Below are positions 1-6,818 of a DNA stretch of 7,400 bases, in pieces; within the stretch, counting starts at the first letter, position 1; the number at the start of each line of letters is the position of its first letter. The DNA is from CAYQQQ01 sp964420125 (GTDB lineage Bacteria; Actinomycetota; Acidimicrobiia; Acidimicrobiales; Microtrichaceae). Position numbers and translations under genes: made by a program. A model generated the notes under the pieces. The model was given only the letters and a program-made list of their open reading frames with translations. It was not told the origin of the DNA and ran no database searches. The DNA lies in the NCBI GenBank assembly GCA_964420125.1, contig CAYQQQ010000046.1, positions 1 to 7,400 of the forward strand, read 5' to 3'.

Positions 1-1
1 C

Positions 2-28
2 ACCGAACCTACCGAGAAAGCCGCCTGA
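2..28 (+). CDS. Possible C-terminal tail of an upstream gene (partial)
   Basis: The first bases can be read as the codons T-E-P-T-E-K-A-A followed by TGA at 26-28. A charged tail rich in Ala, Thr and Glu is a common way for a bacterial protein to end. Only eight codons are visible, so neither the family nor the reading frame can be confirmed, and this may be chance. Confidence 0.3.
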   Translation, partial: TEPTEKAA

Positions 29-112
29 GACCCTTGACCCCCGTTAGGAACTCACGCGCCCACGACCCGGAGCGTGCCAGCCGGCATCCGCCACCGTGTC
101 ACACCCCCTCCG

Positions 113-118
113 TATGGT
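113..118 (+). promoter_or_regulatory. Candidate -10 element for sbcD (leaderless start)
   Basis: TATGGT fits the actinobacterial -10 pattern TANNNT. It is followed by 7 nt and then the ATG at 126, so transcription would begin at or next to the start codon. No Shine-Dalgarno sequence precedes that ATG, which agrees with a leaderless mRNA. No convincing -35 box lies 16-19 nt upstream. This rests on sequence pattern alone. Confidence 0.35.
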
Positions 119-125
119 CGGGACC

Positions 126-1346
126 ATGAGGATCCTGCACACGAGCGACTGGCACCTCGGCCGGAGCTTCGCCGAGCACCGCATGCTCGACGAGCAGTCA
201 CTGGCACTCGACTGGATGGTCGATCTGGTCCGTGCAGAGGGCGTCGAGGTGGTCGTGGTGGCCGGCGACCTGTTCGATCGGTCTCTACCCCCCGCCGACG
301 CCTGGGAGCTCCTCTGGGGCACCTTCCGGCGCTTGGTCGGAGCGGGTGCCGTCGTGGTGGCCGTGGCCGGCAACCACGACAGCCCCGAGCGGCTGGGCGC
401 CACCCGCGGCCTCACCGAGGTGGCCGGGGTGCACCTGCGCGGAGGTCACCGCCAGGCAGCGGAGCCCGTCGTGTTGCAGGTCCCGGGCGGCGCGCTCGCC
501 GTGGCGCCGGTCCCCTTCCTCGATCCTCGGCTGCTGCCCTCGGGAGGTGAGCCTCAGCCCAGCGAGGCTCCAGATGCGGAGCGTGGTCCTGTTCCAGCGT
601 CCGACGACGATCGGCCCGGCACCACCGGGGAGCTCCGCAGCCATGAGTCGGTGCTCGCCCGTGCGTTGCAGCGCTGCCGCACCGGAATCCCGGCGGGGGT
701 TCCCAGCGTGGCTGTGGCCCATGCCTTCGTCACCGGCGCCACGCCGTCGGGCTCGGAACGGGAGCTGGCCGTCGGAGAGGCGACGATGGTGTCGTCGTCG
801 GTGTTCGAGGGCTTCGACTACGTGGCGCTGGGCCACATGCACTCCGCTCAGTCCGTCGGTGGAGCGCCGCACGTGCGCTACAGCGGATCGCCCCTCGCGT
901 ACTCCTTCTCCGAGGCGACCCCGAAGGAGGTGGCGTTGGTCGACCTCACCTGCCACGCACCGGCCCGCCTGCAGCGAGTGACGGTCGAGGTGGGCCGCGG
1001 CGTGCGAACGGTGCGCGGCACGCTGGATGATCTGTTGACGGGGCCGGTCGACGCCGGCAACTGGGTGCGAGCGGAGCTGACCGACAACGAGCGTCCCATC
1101 GATGCGGCCCGTCGGCTGCGCCACGTGTTCCCGTGGCTGGCTGAGGTGGAGTGGACCGCCGCCCGACGTCTCCTCGGTGGCGCTGGCGATGCGCCGCTCG
1201 CCGGGCAGTCGCGCATCGAGCCGCATGTGGTCGCGGCGGAGTTCTGGCAGGTGTGCACCGGTGAGCTCCCCGGTGACGAAGAGTCGGCGGTCCTCGCTGA
1301 AGTGCTCGCACCTCCGACGGACGGGGCTTCGGAGGTGGCGGCATGA
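126..1346 (+). CDS. sbcD: SbcD, nuclease subunit of the SbcCD DNA hairpin/end nuclease
   Basis: This is the calcineurin-like metallophosphoesterase subunit of SbcCD (bacterial Mre11-Rad50). With SbcC it cuts DNA hairpins and trims protein-blocked or double-strand ends in the cytoplasm, using Mn2+. The 406-aa protein has the expected two-metal-site motifs in order: D8-x-H10 in DWHLG, G47-D48 in GDLFD, G82-N83-H84-D85, H199 in VAHAF, and G236-H-M-H239. The C-terminal part (about 290-406) would hold the capping and SbcC-binding regions. The ATG at 126 was chosen because family members begin MRILHTSDWHLG; a GTG at 96 and an ATG at 114 are in frame but would add residues the family lacks. Residues about 138-172 form a Pro/Glu/Asp-rich, probably flexible loop between the phosphoesterase strand APVPFL and the helix HESVLARAL. 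The gene ends in an ATGA overlap with sbcC, indicating translational coupling. Confidence 0.96.
   Translation: MRILHTSDWHLGRSFAEHRMLDEQSLALDWMVDLVRAEGVEVVVVAGDLFDRSLPPADAWELLWGTFRRLVGAGAVVVAVAGNHDSPERLGATRGLTEVAGVHLRGGHRQAAEPVVLQVPGGALAVAPVPFLDPRLLPSGGEPQPSEAPDAERGPVPASDDDRPGTTGELRSHESVLARALQRCRTGIPAGVPSVAVAHAFVTGATPSGSERELAVGEATMVSSSVFEGFDYVALGHMHSAQSVGGAPHVRYSGSPLAYSFSEATPKEVALVDLTCHAPARLQRVTVEVGRGVRTVRGTLDDLLTGPVDAGNWVRAELTDNERPIDAARRLRHVFPWLAEVEWTAARRLLGGAGDAPLAGQSRIEPHVVAAEFWQVCTGELPGDEESAVLAEVLAPPTDGASEVAA
1331..1336 (+). promoter_or_regulatory. Strong Shine-Dalgarno sequence for sbcC
   Basis: GGAGGT lies inside the last codons of sbcD, 6 nt before the ATG at 1343. It supports that start and suggests that sbcC is initiated internally on the shared transcript, rather than only by ribosomes finishing sbcD. 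Confidence 0.75.
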
Positions 1347-4300
1347 GGCCGCTGCGGTTGGAGCTCGACGCCTTCGGACCCTTCGGAGGCAGCGAGGTCC
1401 TCGACTTCTCCCGACTCCCCACCGACAGGCCCTTCGTGATCGGTGGGTCCACCGGCGCCGGCAAGACCTCGCTCTTCGACGCCACCACCTACGCGCTCTA
1501 CGGCCGGCTGCCCGGCCGACGCCGGGCACAGCAGGGCATCGACGCCGTGCGCAGCGACTTCGCTCCACCCGAGGCAGAGTGCGTGGTCCGCCTCGAGTTC
1601 GAAGCCCAGGGTGCGCGGTGGCGGGTGACCCGCCTTCCCGCCCAGGAGCGCCAGTCCCGGCGCGGGCAGAAGGTCGTTGCGGTGCCGGCCAAGGCCGTCC
1701 TCGAGCGACACCGCGACGGCGAATGGGTCCCGCACGTCAGCGGCGTCAAGGAGGTCGCGCGATGCTGCGAAGAGCTCGTGGGCCTCACCGCCGAGCAGTT
1801 CGAACGGGTCGTCCTGCTCCCCCAGGGAGAGTTCGCCAAAGTGCTCGACGCTTCCACCGGAGAGCGAGAGCAGCTGCTCCGTACCCTGTTCGGGTCGGCC
1901 GTGTTCGCCGAAGCCCTCGATCGCCTCAAGTCCGAGCGCACCGAGCTCCACGCCCAGCTCCTTGAGGGTGAGCAACACTGCATGGGGCGCATGGCGGCGA
2001 TCGAGGCGGGCCTCGACCGTGCCGCGTGCGCGCTGGGCGTCGAGCCGTCGCCACCCGCTCGATCCGACGCGAGTGGGGAGGACCCTGCCCGCAGGGTCGA
2101 GGTGGTGACGCGTCCGTCGGCCGGTCACGCGGCTGAGCCCGGGCTGGCCGAGGTGATCGCGCTCGGTGCGAACGGCTCGGGTCGGCCGCCCGGTGGCACT
2201 GATGACGGGACCACCGATGGCACGCCGCAACGTGATGCTCCGGGCGACGGTGCCGGGCTGGGCGTAGGTCGGGCCGAGGACCCGAGCGAGGGTGTTGCGG
2301 GCGTGAGCGCCCCCTCCGCGGGCACCGCCCCGCCCGACGCACGGTGTGCCGACGAGCTCGACCGCTTGGTGGGCCGCTGCGACATGCTCTCTGGGGCACC
2401 CCTGGACTCGCTCGTCGCCCAGGTGCAAGCCGCCGAGCGGGCGGAGGAGCTCGCCCTGTCGGCCTTCCGCCAGGGGGAGGCAGCTGCTGCCGACGTGTCC
2501 GCCCGGGACGGGCTGCGGCAGCGTCTTGAGGCGCTCGAGGCGCGCAGGGCCGGAGTGCAGGCGGACCGCGAGGCGTTGGCTGCCGCGCTGACCGCCGTCG
2601 AGGTGGTCGAGGCGCTGGAGATCCTCGATGGGAGGCGCTCCGAGGCCAGCGGTGCCCGCACGGAGGAGGCGGACGCCTGGTCCGTCGCCCTCGCCGCGCT
2701 GGCGGCGACCGGGTTGGGGGAACCGACCAAGTTCACCGTGGAGTCGGCCGAGGAGCTCAGAGAGCAGCTCGCCCGTCTCGACGCCCGTCTGCAGCAGGCC
2801 GGCGAGCATCTGGTCGCGTCGCAACGGCACCGCGCCACCGCCGCGGAGATCCGGGAGGAGCTGGAGCGCCATCGCACGCGTGAGGCGGTGGCGCGCGGCG
2901 CGCTCGCGAGCGTGGTGGAGGCGACCGACCGACTGGGGAGATCGATCGCCGAGCTGGATCCGGTGGCTGCGGAGGTGGAGCGGTGGGCCCAGCGCTGCGG
3001 GCAGGCGGAAGCTCTGCTCTGTGCCGCCCGACGCGAAGCCGACATCCGAGACGCTCGGGAGGGGCTCCTCATCCGACTCGGCGAGATGGAACGGGCATCG
3101 GCCGACCTCGGTGAGCGGTCCGATGCCCTTCGCGAGTCCATCGACGCGGCGAGAGCAGTGGCGGACGAGCTGCCGACTCGTCGCCGAGCCCTGGAGCACC
3201 TCCAGCATCGGGCGGAGGTCCGCGAGCGACTCGAGCTGCTCGACTCGAAGCTCGAGACCGCAGGGCGTGCTGCGATCGACTCGAAGGCCGAGCTGGAACG
3301 AGCGCTCGCATCGTTCGTGGCGGCGACCGCGCCCCGTCTGGCCGAGGAGCTGGCCCCGGACACCCCCTGCCCCGTCTGCGGCTCACCCGAGCACCCCGAC
3401 CCGGCGCGGTCCGCCGGTGGCAGGGGAGCCACCCTGGCCGACGTCGAGGTCGCCCAGTCCATGGCATCGGAACGTGTCGCGGCCCTCGCAGCGCTCCACC
3501 AGGAGCGCGACGAGCTGTTGGCTGCCGTCGACGGCATCGGCGCCGAGGATGCCGGTGCGCTGGCGCAGGCGGTCGTCGAGCACGGCGCCGCGCTGGCGGA
3601 GGCCGAGGCAGCGGCTCAGCGAGCGCAGGAGCTCGACGAGGAGCTCGTCGAGCTCCGGGAGAAGGACCAGTCGATGCGCGGTGACGTCGATCAGGCGCGC
3701 CAGCGCCTCGAGGAGCTTCGGGTGGATCTGGCGAGGGTTCAAGGAGAGCTCGGCACCTCCGCCGGACGGCGTCCCGCCGATGCCGAGCGCGATCTCGCCC
3801 GGGCGCAGGCAGCCCATCTGCGGGCGACCGAAGCGGCGAGCGAGCGTTCGACCATGATGGAGCGAGTCGAGGAGCTCGGCGAGCAGCTTCGGCGCACCGA
3901 GGCGGAGATCGACGAAGCCGCCCAGGCGCAGCAGCGCTGCTCCGCGCGTCTCGACGGCGCGCTCGAAGCGGCTGCCTCGGCCGATGCGGCAGCGAAGGTC
4001 CTGTGCCCCTCGGGCCGGCCCGACGAGGCTCGGGAGTCGGTGCGGGCGGCGCTCGATGCCGTGCGGGTCGCGGTGGCAGCGGGCCGCAGGGCCGCAGAGT
4101 CAGCGACGCGCCTCGCCGATGCCGGCACGGCCGCCGAGCGACTGCTCGCCGCCTCGCCGTTCACCGACGCCGAATCGGCGAGGTCCGCCTGGATGCCGCC
4201 ACCATCGCGGGAGGAGCTGGCGTCAGAGATCGTCCGCTGGGACGATGCCCATCGCGAGACCGCCACCGCTCTGGGACTCCTCGCCGAGCGGGATCTGCCC

Positions 4301-5035
4301 GAGCAGACCCCCGATCTCGAGGCCCTCCAGCAGGCGTCCGATGACGCCTCCCAGCTCCAGCGGCAGCTGCGGACCCGCCTCGCGGAGGTTCGCGCCCATC
4401 TCGAGTCGGCCCGAGTCGGATTGAGCGAGGTGCAGGCCGAGCTGGGTTCCACCGAGCCGCTCCGGCGACGCCGGCAGCTGATCACCCGGGTGCACTCCGT
4501 GCTCTCGGGCCGCCAGGGAGAACAGCGCGTCACCCTCGAGACGTGGGTGCTGCGCCGCTACATGGCCGAGGTGGTCGACGCCGCCAACGCCCACCTGCAG
4601 CGCATGAGCCATGGCCGCTACAACCTCGAGCTCGACTCCAGTCACGTCAGGGGTCAGACCCAGGCCGGGCTCGACCTCGTCGTCGCCGACGCCTTCAGCG
4701 GGCGCAGCCGTCGCACCACGACCCTCTCAGGAGGGGAGGCCTTCCAGGCGTCGCTGTCGCTGGCGCTGGGCTTGGCCGACGTGCTCACCTCTGCCAGCGC
4801 CGGTCGACGGGTCGACGCCCTCTTCATCGACGAGGGGTTCGGCTCCCTGGATGCCGATGCTGTGGAGCAGGCGATCTCGGTGCTCGATGGTCTCCGGAGC
4901 AGGGGAGCCATGGTCGGTGTGATCACCCATGTCGAGGCGATGAAGGAGGCGCTGGAGGTGGCCGTCGAGGTCGAACCGACGGACGACCGTCGCGGCTCCA
5001 CGATCCGTCAGGCGGGTGCCCTGGCGGTAGCGTGA
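1343..5035 (+). CDS. sbcC: SbcC, SMC/Rad50-like ATPase subunit of SbcCD
   Basis: This is the ATPase and DNA-tethering subunit of SbcCD. ATP-driven head closure controls access of DNA to the SbcD active site, and the zinc hook joins two coiled-coil arms. The ATPase parts are complete: Walker A GSTGAGKT at residues 35-42, Q-loop PQGEF with Q161, ABC signature TLSGGE at 1127-1132, Walker B LFIDEGFGSLD with D1163-E1164, and switch H1196. The hook is CPVC, C676 to C679. Glu/Arg/Ala-rich heptad-like stretches fill roughly 180-670 and 700-1080. At 1230 aa it is longer than the roughly 1050 aa of E. coli SbcC. Part of the excess is residues about 231-334, which are rich in Gly, Pro, Asp, Ser and Thr and cannot form coiled coil. 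The start is fixed by the MRPLRLELDAFGPF family N-terminus, the strong ribosome site and the ATGA overlap with sbcD. It ends directly against the following deacetylase gene. Confidence 0.96.
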   Translation: MRPLRLELDAFGPFGGSEVLDFSRLPTDRPFVIGGSTGAGKTSLFDATTYALYGRLPGRRRAQQGIDAVRSDFAPPEAECVVRLEFEAQGARWRVTRLPAQERQSRRGQKVVAVPAKAVLERHRDGEWVPHVSGVKEVARCCEELVGLTAEQFERVVLLPQGEFAKVLDASTGEREQLLRTLFGSAVFAEALDRLKSERTELHAQLLEGEQHCMGRMAAIEAGLDRAACALGVEPSPPARSDASGEDPARRVEVVTRPSAGHAAEPGLAEVIALGANGSGRPPGGTDDGTTDGTPQRDAPGDGAGLGVGRAEDPSEGVAGVSAPSAGTAPPDARCADELDRLVGRCDMLSGAPLDSLVAQVQAAERAEELALSAFRQGEAAAADVSARDGLRQRLEALEARRAGVQADREALAAALTAVEVVEALEILDGRRSEASGARTEEADAWSVALAALAATGLGEPTKFTVESAEELREQLARLDARLQQAGEHLVASQRHRATAAEIREELERHRTREAVARGALASVVEATDRLGRSIAELDPVAAEVERWAQRCGQAEALLCAARREADIRDAREGLLIRLGEMERASADLGERSDALRESIDAARAVADELPTRRRALEHLQHRAEVRERLELLDSKLETAGRAAIDSKAELERALASFVAATAPRLAEELAPDTPCPVCGSPEHPDPARSAGGRGATLADVEVAQSMASERVAALAALHQERDELLAAVDGIGAEDAGALAQAVVEHGAALAEAEAAAQRAQELDEELVELREKDQSMRGDVDQARQRLEELRVDLARVQGELGTSAGRRPADAERDLARAQAAHLRATEAASERSTMMERVEELGEQLRRTEAEIDEAAQAQQRCSARLDGALEAAASADAAAKVLCPSGRPDEARESVRAALDAVRVAVAAGRRAAESATRLADAGTAAERLLAASPFTDAESARSAWMPPPSREELASEIVRWDDAHRETATALGLLAERDLPEQTPDLEALQQASDDASQLQRQLRTRLAEVRAHLESARVGLSEVQAELGSTEPLRRRRQLITRVHSVLSGRQGEQRVTLETWVLRRYMAEVVDAANAHLQRMSHGRYNLELDSSHVRGQTQAGLDLVVADAFSGRSRRTTTLSGGEAFQASLSLALGLADVLTSASAGRRVDALFIDEGFGSLDADAVEQAISVLDGLRSRGAMVGVITHVEAMKEALEVAVEVEPTDDRRGSTIRQAGALAVA

Positions 5036-5040
5036 ATGCG

Positions 5041-5856
5041 ATGCCCACCCTCGTCTGCTTCCATGCCCATCCCGACGACGAAGCGATCGCCACCGGTGGC
5101 CTCATGGCGCTCACCAAGCAGATGGGCGGCCGGGTCGTGCTCGTCGTCGCCACGCGGGGCGAACGGGGAGAGCCGCAGCCTGGAGTTCTCGCCGAAGGGG
5201 AGGCGTTGTGGGAACGGCGCATCCCCGAGACGTTCGCTGCTGCGGAGATCCTCGGCGTCGATCGGGTGGAGTTCCTCGGCTACGTGGATTCCGGGATGAT
5301 GGGGGAGCCCAGCAACGACTTCCCCTACAGCTTCTGGCGGGCGGAGGTCGACCAGGCCGCGCATCGGTTGGCGGCCATCCTGGCAGAGGAGCGGCCGGAT
5401 GTGCTCACGGTCTACGACGATCATGGCGGCTACGGCCATCCGGACCACATCCAGGTGCACCGAGTGGGCCTGCGCGCGGCGGAGATCGCCGGTGTGCCGA
5501 CCGTCCTGCAGGCCACGATGAACCGAGACCAGATCCGCCAGAGGGCAGCCGAGTTCACCGACGCTGCAGCCAGCGCCGAAGCCGAAGCCGAAGCGCAGTC
5601 CGACGGGGTCGATGCACCCGAGGACATCGGGGACATCGGGAAGCCGGAGTCGGAGCTCACCCACTGCCTCGACGTGAGCGAGGTCGTCGGTCTGAAGCGA
5701 AAGGCCATGGCAGCCCATGCCAGCCAGATCTCCGACGACTCCTGGTTCTTCCAGCTCCCCGAGGAGATGTTCAACTTCGCCTTCGGCCAGGAGTGGTTCA
5801 TCGAGACCGGCGCCCCACGGGCTCGAGACGAGCCCTTCCGCACCGCCGTGTGGTGA
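5041..5856 (+). CDS. PIG-L (LmbE-like) family zinc-dependent deacetylase
   Basis: A 271-aa member of the PIG-L/LmbE superfamily, which uses one metal ion to hydrolyse N-acyl groups on sugars; actinobacterial members include MshB and Mca of mycothiol metabolism. It has AHPDDE at residues 9-14 (metal ligands H10 and D13, general base D12) and GGYGHPDHI with H133 and the third ligand H136, matching MshB residues H13, D15, D16, H144 and H147. TRGERGEPQ (about 40-48) and LGYVDSGM (about 80-87) also resemble the Mca/MshB core. Residues about 173-205 are an acidic Ala/Glu stretch containing an (AE)3 run and DIGDIG, which looks like a flexible insert. The ATG at 5041 gives the usual MPTLVCFHAHPDDE start; a GTG at 5032 overlapping the sbcC stop would add three residues. 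Position suggests co-transcription with sbcDC. The substrate cannot be told from sequence: mycothiol-related, other amino sugar or another amide are all possible. Confidence 0.9.
   Translation: MPTLVCFHAHPDDEAIATGGLMALTKQMGGRVVLVVATRGERGEPQPGVLAEGEALWERRIPETFAAAEILGVDRVEFLGYVDSGMMGEPSNDFPYSFWRAEVDQAAHRLAAILAEERPDVLTVYDDHGGYGHPDHIQVHRVGLRAAEIAGVPTVLQATMNRDQIRQRAAEFTDAAASAEAEAEAQSDGVDAPEDIGDIGKPESELTHCLDVSEVVGLKRKAMAAHASQISDDSWFFQLPEEMFNFAFGQEWFIETGAPRARDEPFRTAVW
5575..5592 (+). repeat. Three tandem GCCGAA hexamers within the deacetylase gene
   Basis: Three perfect copies of GCCGAA encode (Ala-Glu)3 at residues 179-184. A second pair of 9-bp direct copies, GACATCGGG, follows at 5623-5640 and encodes DIGDIG. 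Both lie in the acidic insert and look like slippage-type expansions that keep the frame. Confidence 0.85.
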
Positions 5857-5878
5857 GGCGGAACAGGGCTACCGCGTC

Positions 5879-6244
5879 TCATCGCGTCAGCAGATCCGAA
5901 TCGAAGCCCTCGAGCTCCCCCGCTCCTCGCAGCACCACCATCGGGCCTGAGAAGCGAACCACGACAGCGTCGCCCATCAGATCAGCGAACTGCACCCGGG
6001 CATCCTCGCTGGCGCCCGAGACCACCAGCAGCTCCACGGCGTGCACCCCCAGGTCGAGCACCACCTCGTCGGTCGTCTCCGCCACGATCTCCCAGTCGAG
6101 CTCGCCGCCGTCGCGCTCGACGACGACGAGGGTGCCGAAGCGCACCACCAACTCCACTCCGTCGACGAGGAGGCGGTGGATCACGAGACGGCTGTGGCGC
6201 ACCCTTCCAGGATGCCCCAGGTTTCCGGCCGCGCGTCCTCTCAC
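5879..6244 (-). CDS. Conserved-looking hypothetical protein, 121 aa
   Basis: I do not recognise the family. The protein alternates hydrophobic and charged residues in a way that suggests a small beta-rich cytoplasmic domain, for example LVVRFGTLVVVERDG, DWEIVAETTDEVVLDL, VHAVELLVVSG and AVVVRFSGPMVVLRGAGEL. There is no signal peptide, membrane segment or obvious catalytic motif. It is converging with the deacetylase gene (22 bp gap) and diverging from the four-helix membrane protein gene (17 bp gap if the GTG at 6244 is used). The first 14-20 residues (MRGRAAGNLGHPGR) are of lower quality, and GTG codons at 6202 and 6184 are reasonable alternative starts; none has a well-placed ribosome site. 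The regular core composition and the lack of any better ORF on the other strand support a real gene. Confidence 0.7.
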   Translation of the reverse strand: MRGRAAGNLGHPGRVRHSRLVIHRLLVDGVELVVRFGTLVVVERDGGELDWEIVAETTDEVVLDLGVHAVELLVVSGASEDARVQFADLMGDAVVVRFSGPMVVLRGAGELEGFDSDLLTR

Positions 6245-6247
6245 CGG

Positions 6248-6253
6248 TAGGCT
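6248..6253 (+). promoter_or_regulatory. Candidate -10 element for the four-helix membrane protein gene
   Basis: TAGGCT fits TANNNT and ends 8 nt before the GTG at 6262, again placing the predicted transcript start at the start codon with no Shine-Dalgarno sequence. No clear -35 box is visible. If the minus-strand gene starts at 6244, this promoter lies in the 17-bp divergent gap. Confidence 0.3.
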
Positions 6254-6261
6254 CGGCGGCC

Positions 6262-6627
6262 GTGCTGGCCAGCGTCCTCGAGATCCACACGCAGTGGGCG
6301 TGGATGGTGATCATCGGCAACGCCCTGGCCGGCGCCTGGTGCCTCGGCGCCCACTGGGTGCCGGCGCTACGGGTGCGGGCCCTGTGGTGGTACGTGGTCG
6401 TGGCGGAGCTGGCGATCGCCGTACAGGTCGTCCTGGGGGTGATCATGGTGGCCGGCCAGGGGATCGAGGCCCCGCCCTTCCACATGTTCTACGGGTTCGT
6501 GGCCCTCATCGCCGTGGCCATCCTCTACAGCTACCGCTTCCAGATCCGCGCATGGCAGTACCTGTTGTACGGGTTCGGGAGCCTCTTCCTCATGGGCCTG
6601 GGCATCCGCGCCATGCTCGTCGGCTGA
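6262..6627 (+). CDS. Small four-helix membrane protein with CtaA/Cox15-like motifs
   Basis: This 121-aa protein should cross the membrane four times: about residues 12-33, 42-64, 73-91 and 99-120. There is no cleavable signal peptide. Histidines lie at or near membrane ends: H9 before helix 1, H31 at the end of helix 1 and H74 at the start of helix 3. Helix 2 contains Q55-VVLGVIMVAGQG, and helix 3 opens with PPFHMFYGF. This Q-x-x-L-G then H-x-x-x-G order resembles one four-helix half of CtaA/Cox15 heme A synthase, where histidines bind heme; that resemblance is inference and far from proof. It may equally be a lineage-specific membrane protein with no heme. The GTG at 6262 gives the compact start MLASVLEIHTQWAW and no earlier in-frame start is evident. 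It is divergent from the 121-aa hypothetical gene, and mobile-element debris follows it. Confidence 0.8.
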   Translation: MLASVLEIHTQWAWMVIIGNALAGAWCLGAHWVPALRVRALWWYVVVAELAIAVQVVLGVIMVAGQGIEAPPFHMFYGFVALIAVAILYSYRFQIRAWQYLLYGFGSLFLMGLGIRAMLVG

Positions 6628-6642
6628 AGTGCCACCGGATTC

Positions 6643-6694
6643 AGAGCCGAGGTTGTATTCCGACGGTTCCCTTCGATACGAGCACGTCGGCTCT
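6643..6694. repeat. Imperfect 52-nt inverted repeat (hairpin)
   Basis: The outer arms agagccga (6643-6650) and tcggctct (6687-6694) are perfect 8-bp complements. Inside them ttgtat (6653-6658) pairs with atacga (6676-6681), allowing one G-T pair, and cga (6661-6663) can pair with tcg (6673-6675). A competing pairing, ccgacg (6660-6665) with cgtcgg (6685-6690), is also possible. No T-run follows, so it is not a classical Rho-independent terminator, although it lies 16 nt after the stop of the membrane-protein gene. It could be a Rho-type or atypical terminator, or an element end or recombination site. The pairing is read directly; the function is unknown. Confidence 0.55.
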
Positions 6695-6734
6695 CGAGGA
6701 GGCGGCCGGCATGAGAGGTCGCCGTGTACTGCTG

Positions 6735-6753
6735 GCTGTAGGCGTCGCTGTAG
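6735..6753 (+). repeat. Direct repeat of GCTGTAG, 12-bp period
   Basis: GCTGTAG occurs at 6735-6741 and again at 6747-6753, within non-coding DNA between the membrane-protein gene and the recombinase remnant. It is flanked by a short inverted pair, gctgg (6731-6735) and ccagc (6757-6761). Short repeats like this are seen in the ends of some insertion sequences, but two copies are weak evidence. Confidence 0.4.
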
Positions 6754-6818
6754 TCCACCAGCCCGAAAACAAGCCCGCCGGTCCGCTGGCAGATTGTCCC
6801 GCCGGGTGTTGAAGTTGA

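Noticed and set aside
96..125. Extended SbcD start at GTG 96 or ATG 114
   Set aside because: The family begins at MRILHTSDWHLG (ATG 126); the extra residues MSHPLRMVGT are not family-like, and the -10-like hexamer lies within them.
878..3208. Very long open frame (776 aa) on the minus strand opposite sbcD/sbcC
   Set aside because: High-GC coding DNA often leaves antisense frames open. The translation has no recognisable domain, and the plus strand here carries unmistakable SbcD and SbcC motifs.
5036..5299. Alternative 87-aa frame from the ATG directly after the sbcC stop
   Set aside because: Its translation is Ser/Arg/Pro-rich shadow sequence; the frame from 5041 carries the complete PIG-L motifs.
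6643..6672. Group II intron domain V (GAGCCG ... ACGGTTC similarity)
   Set aside because: The stem ends look similar, but the length, catalytic triad position and two-nucleotide bulge do not fit, and no reverse transcriptase is nearby.
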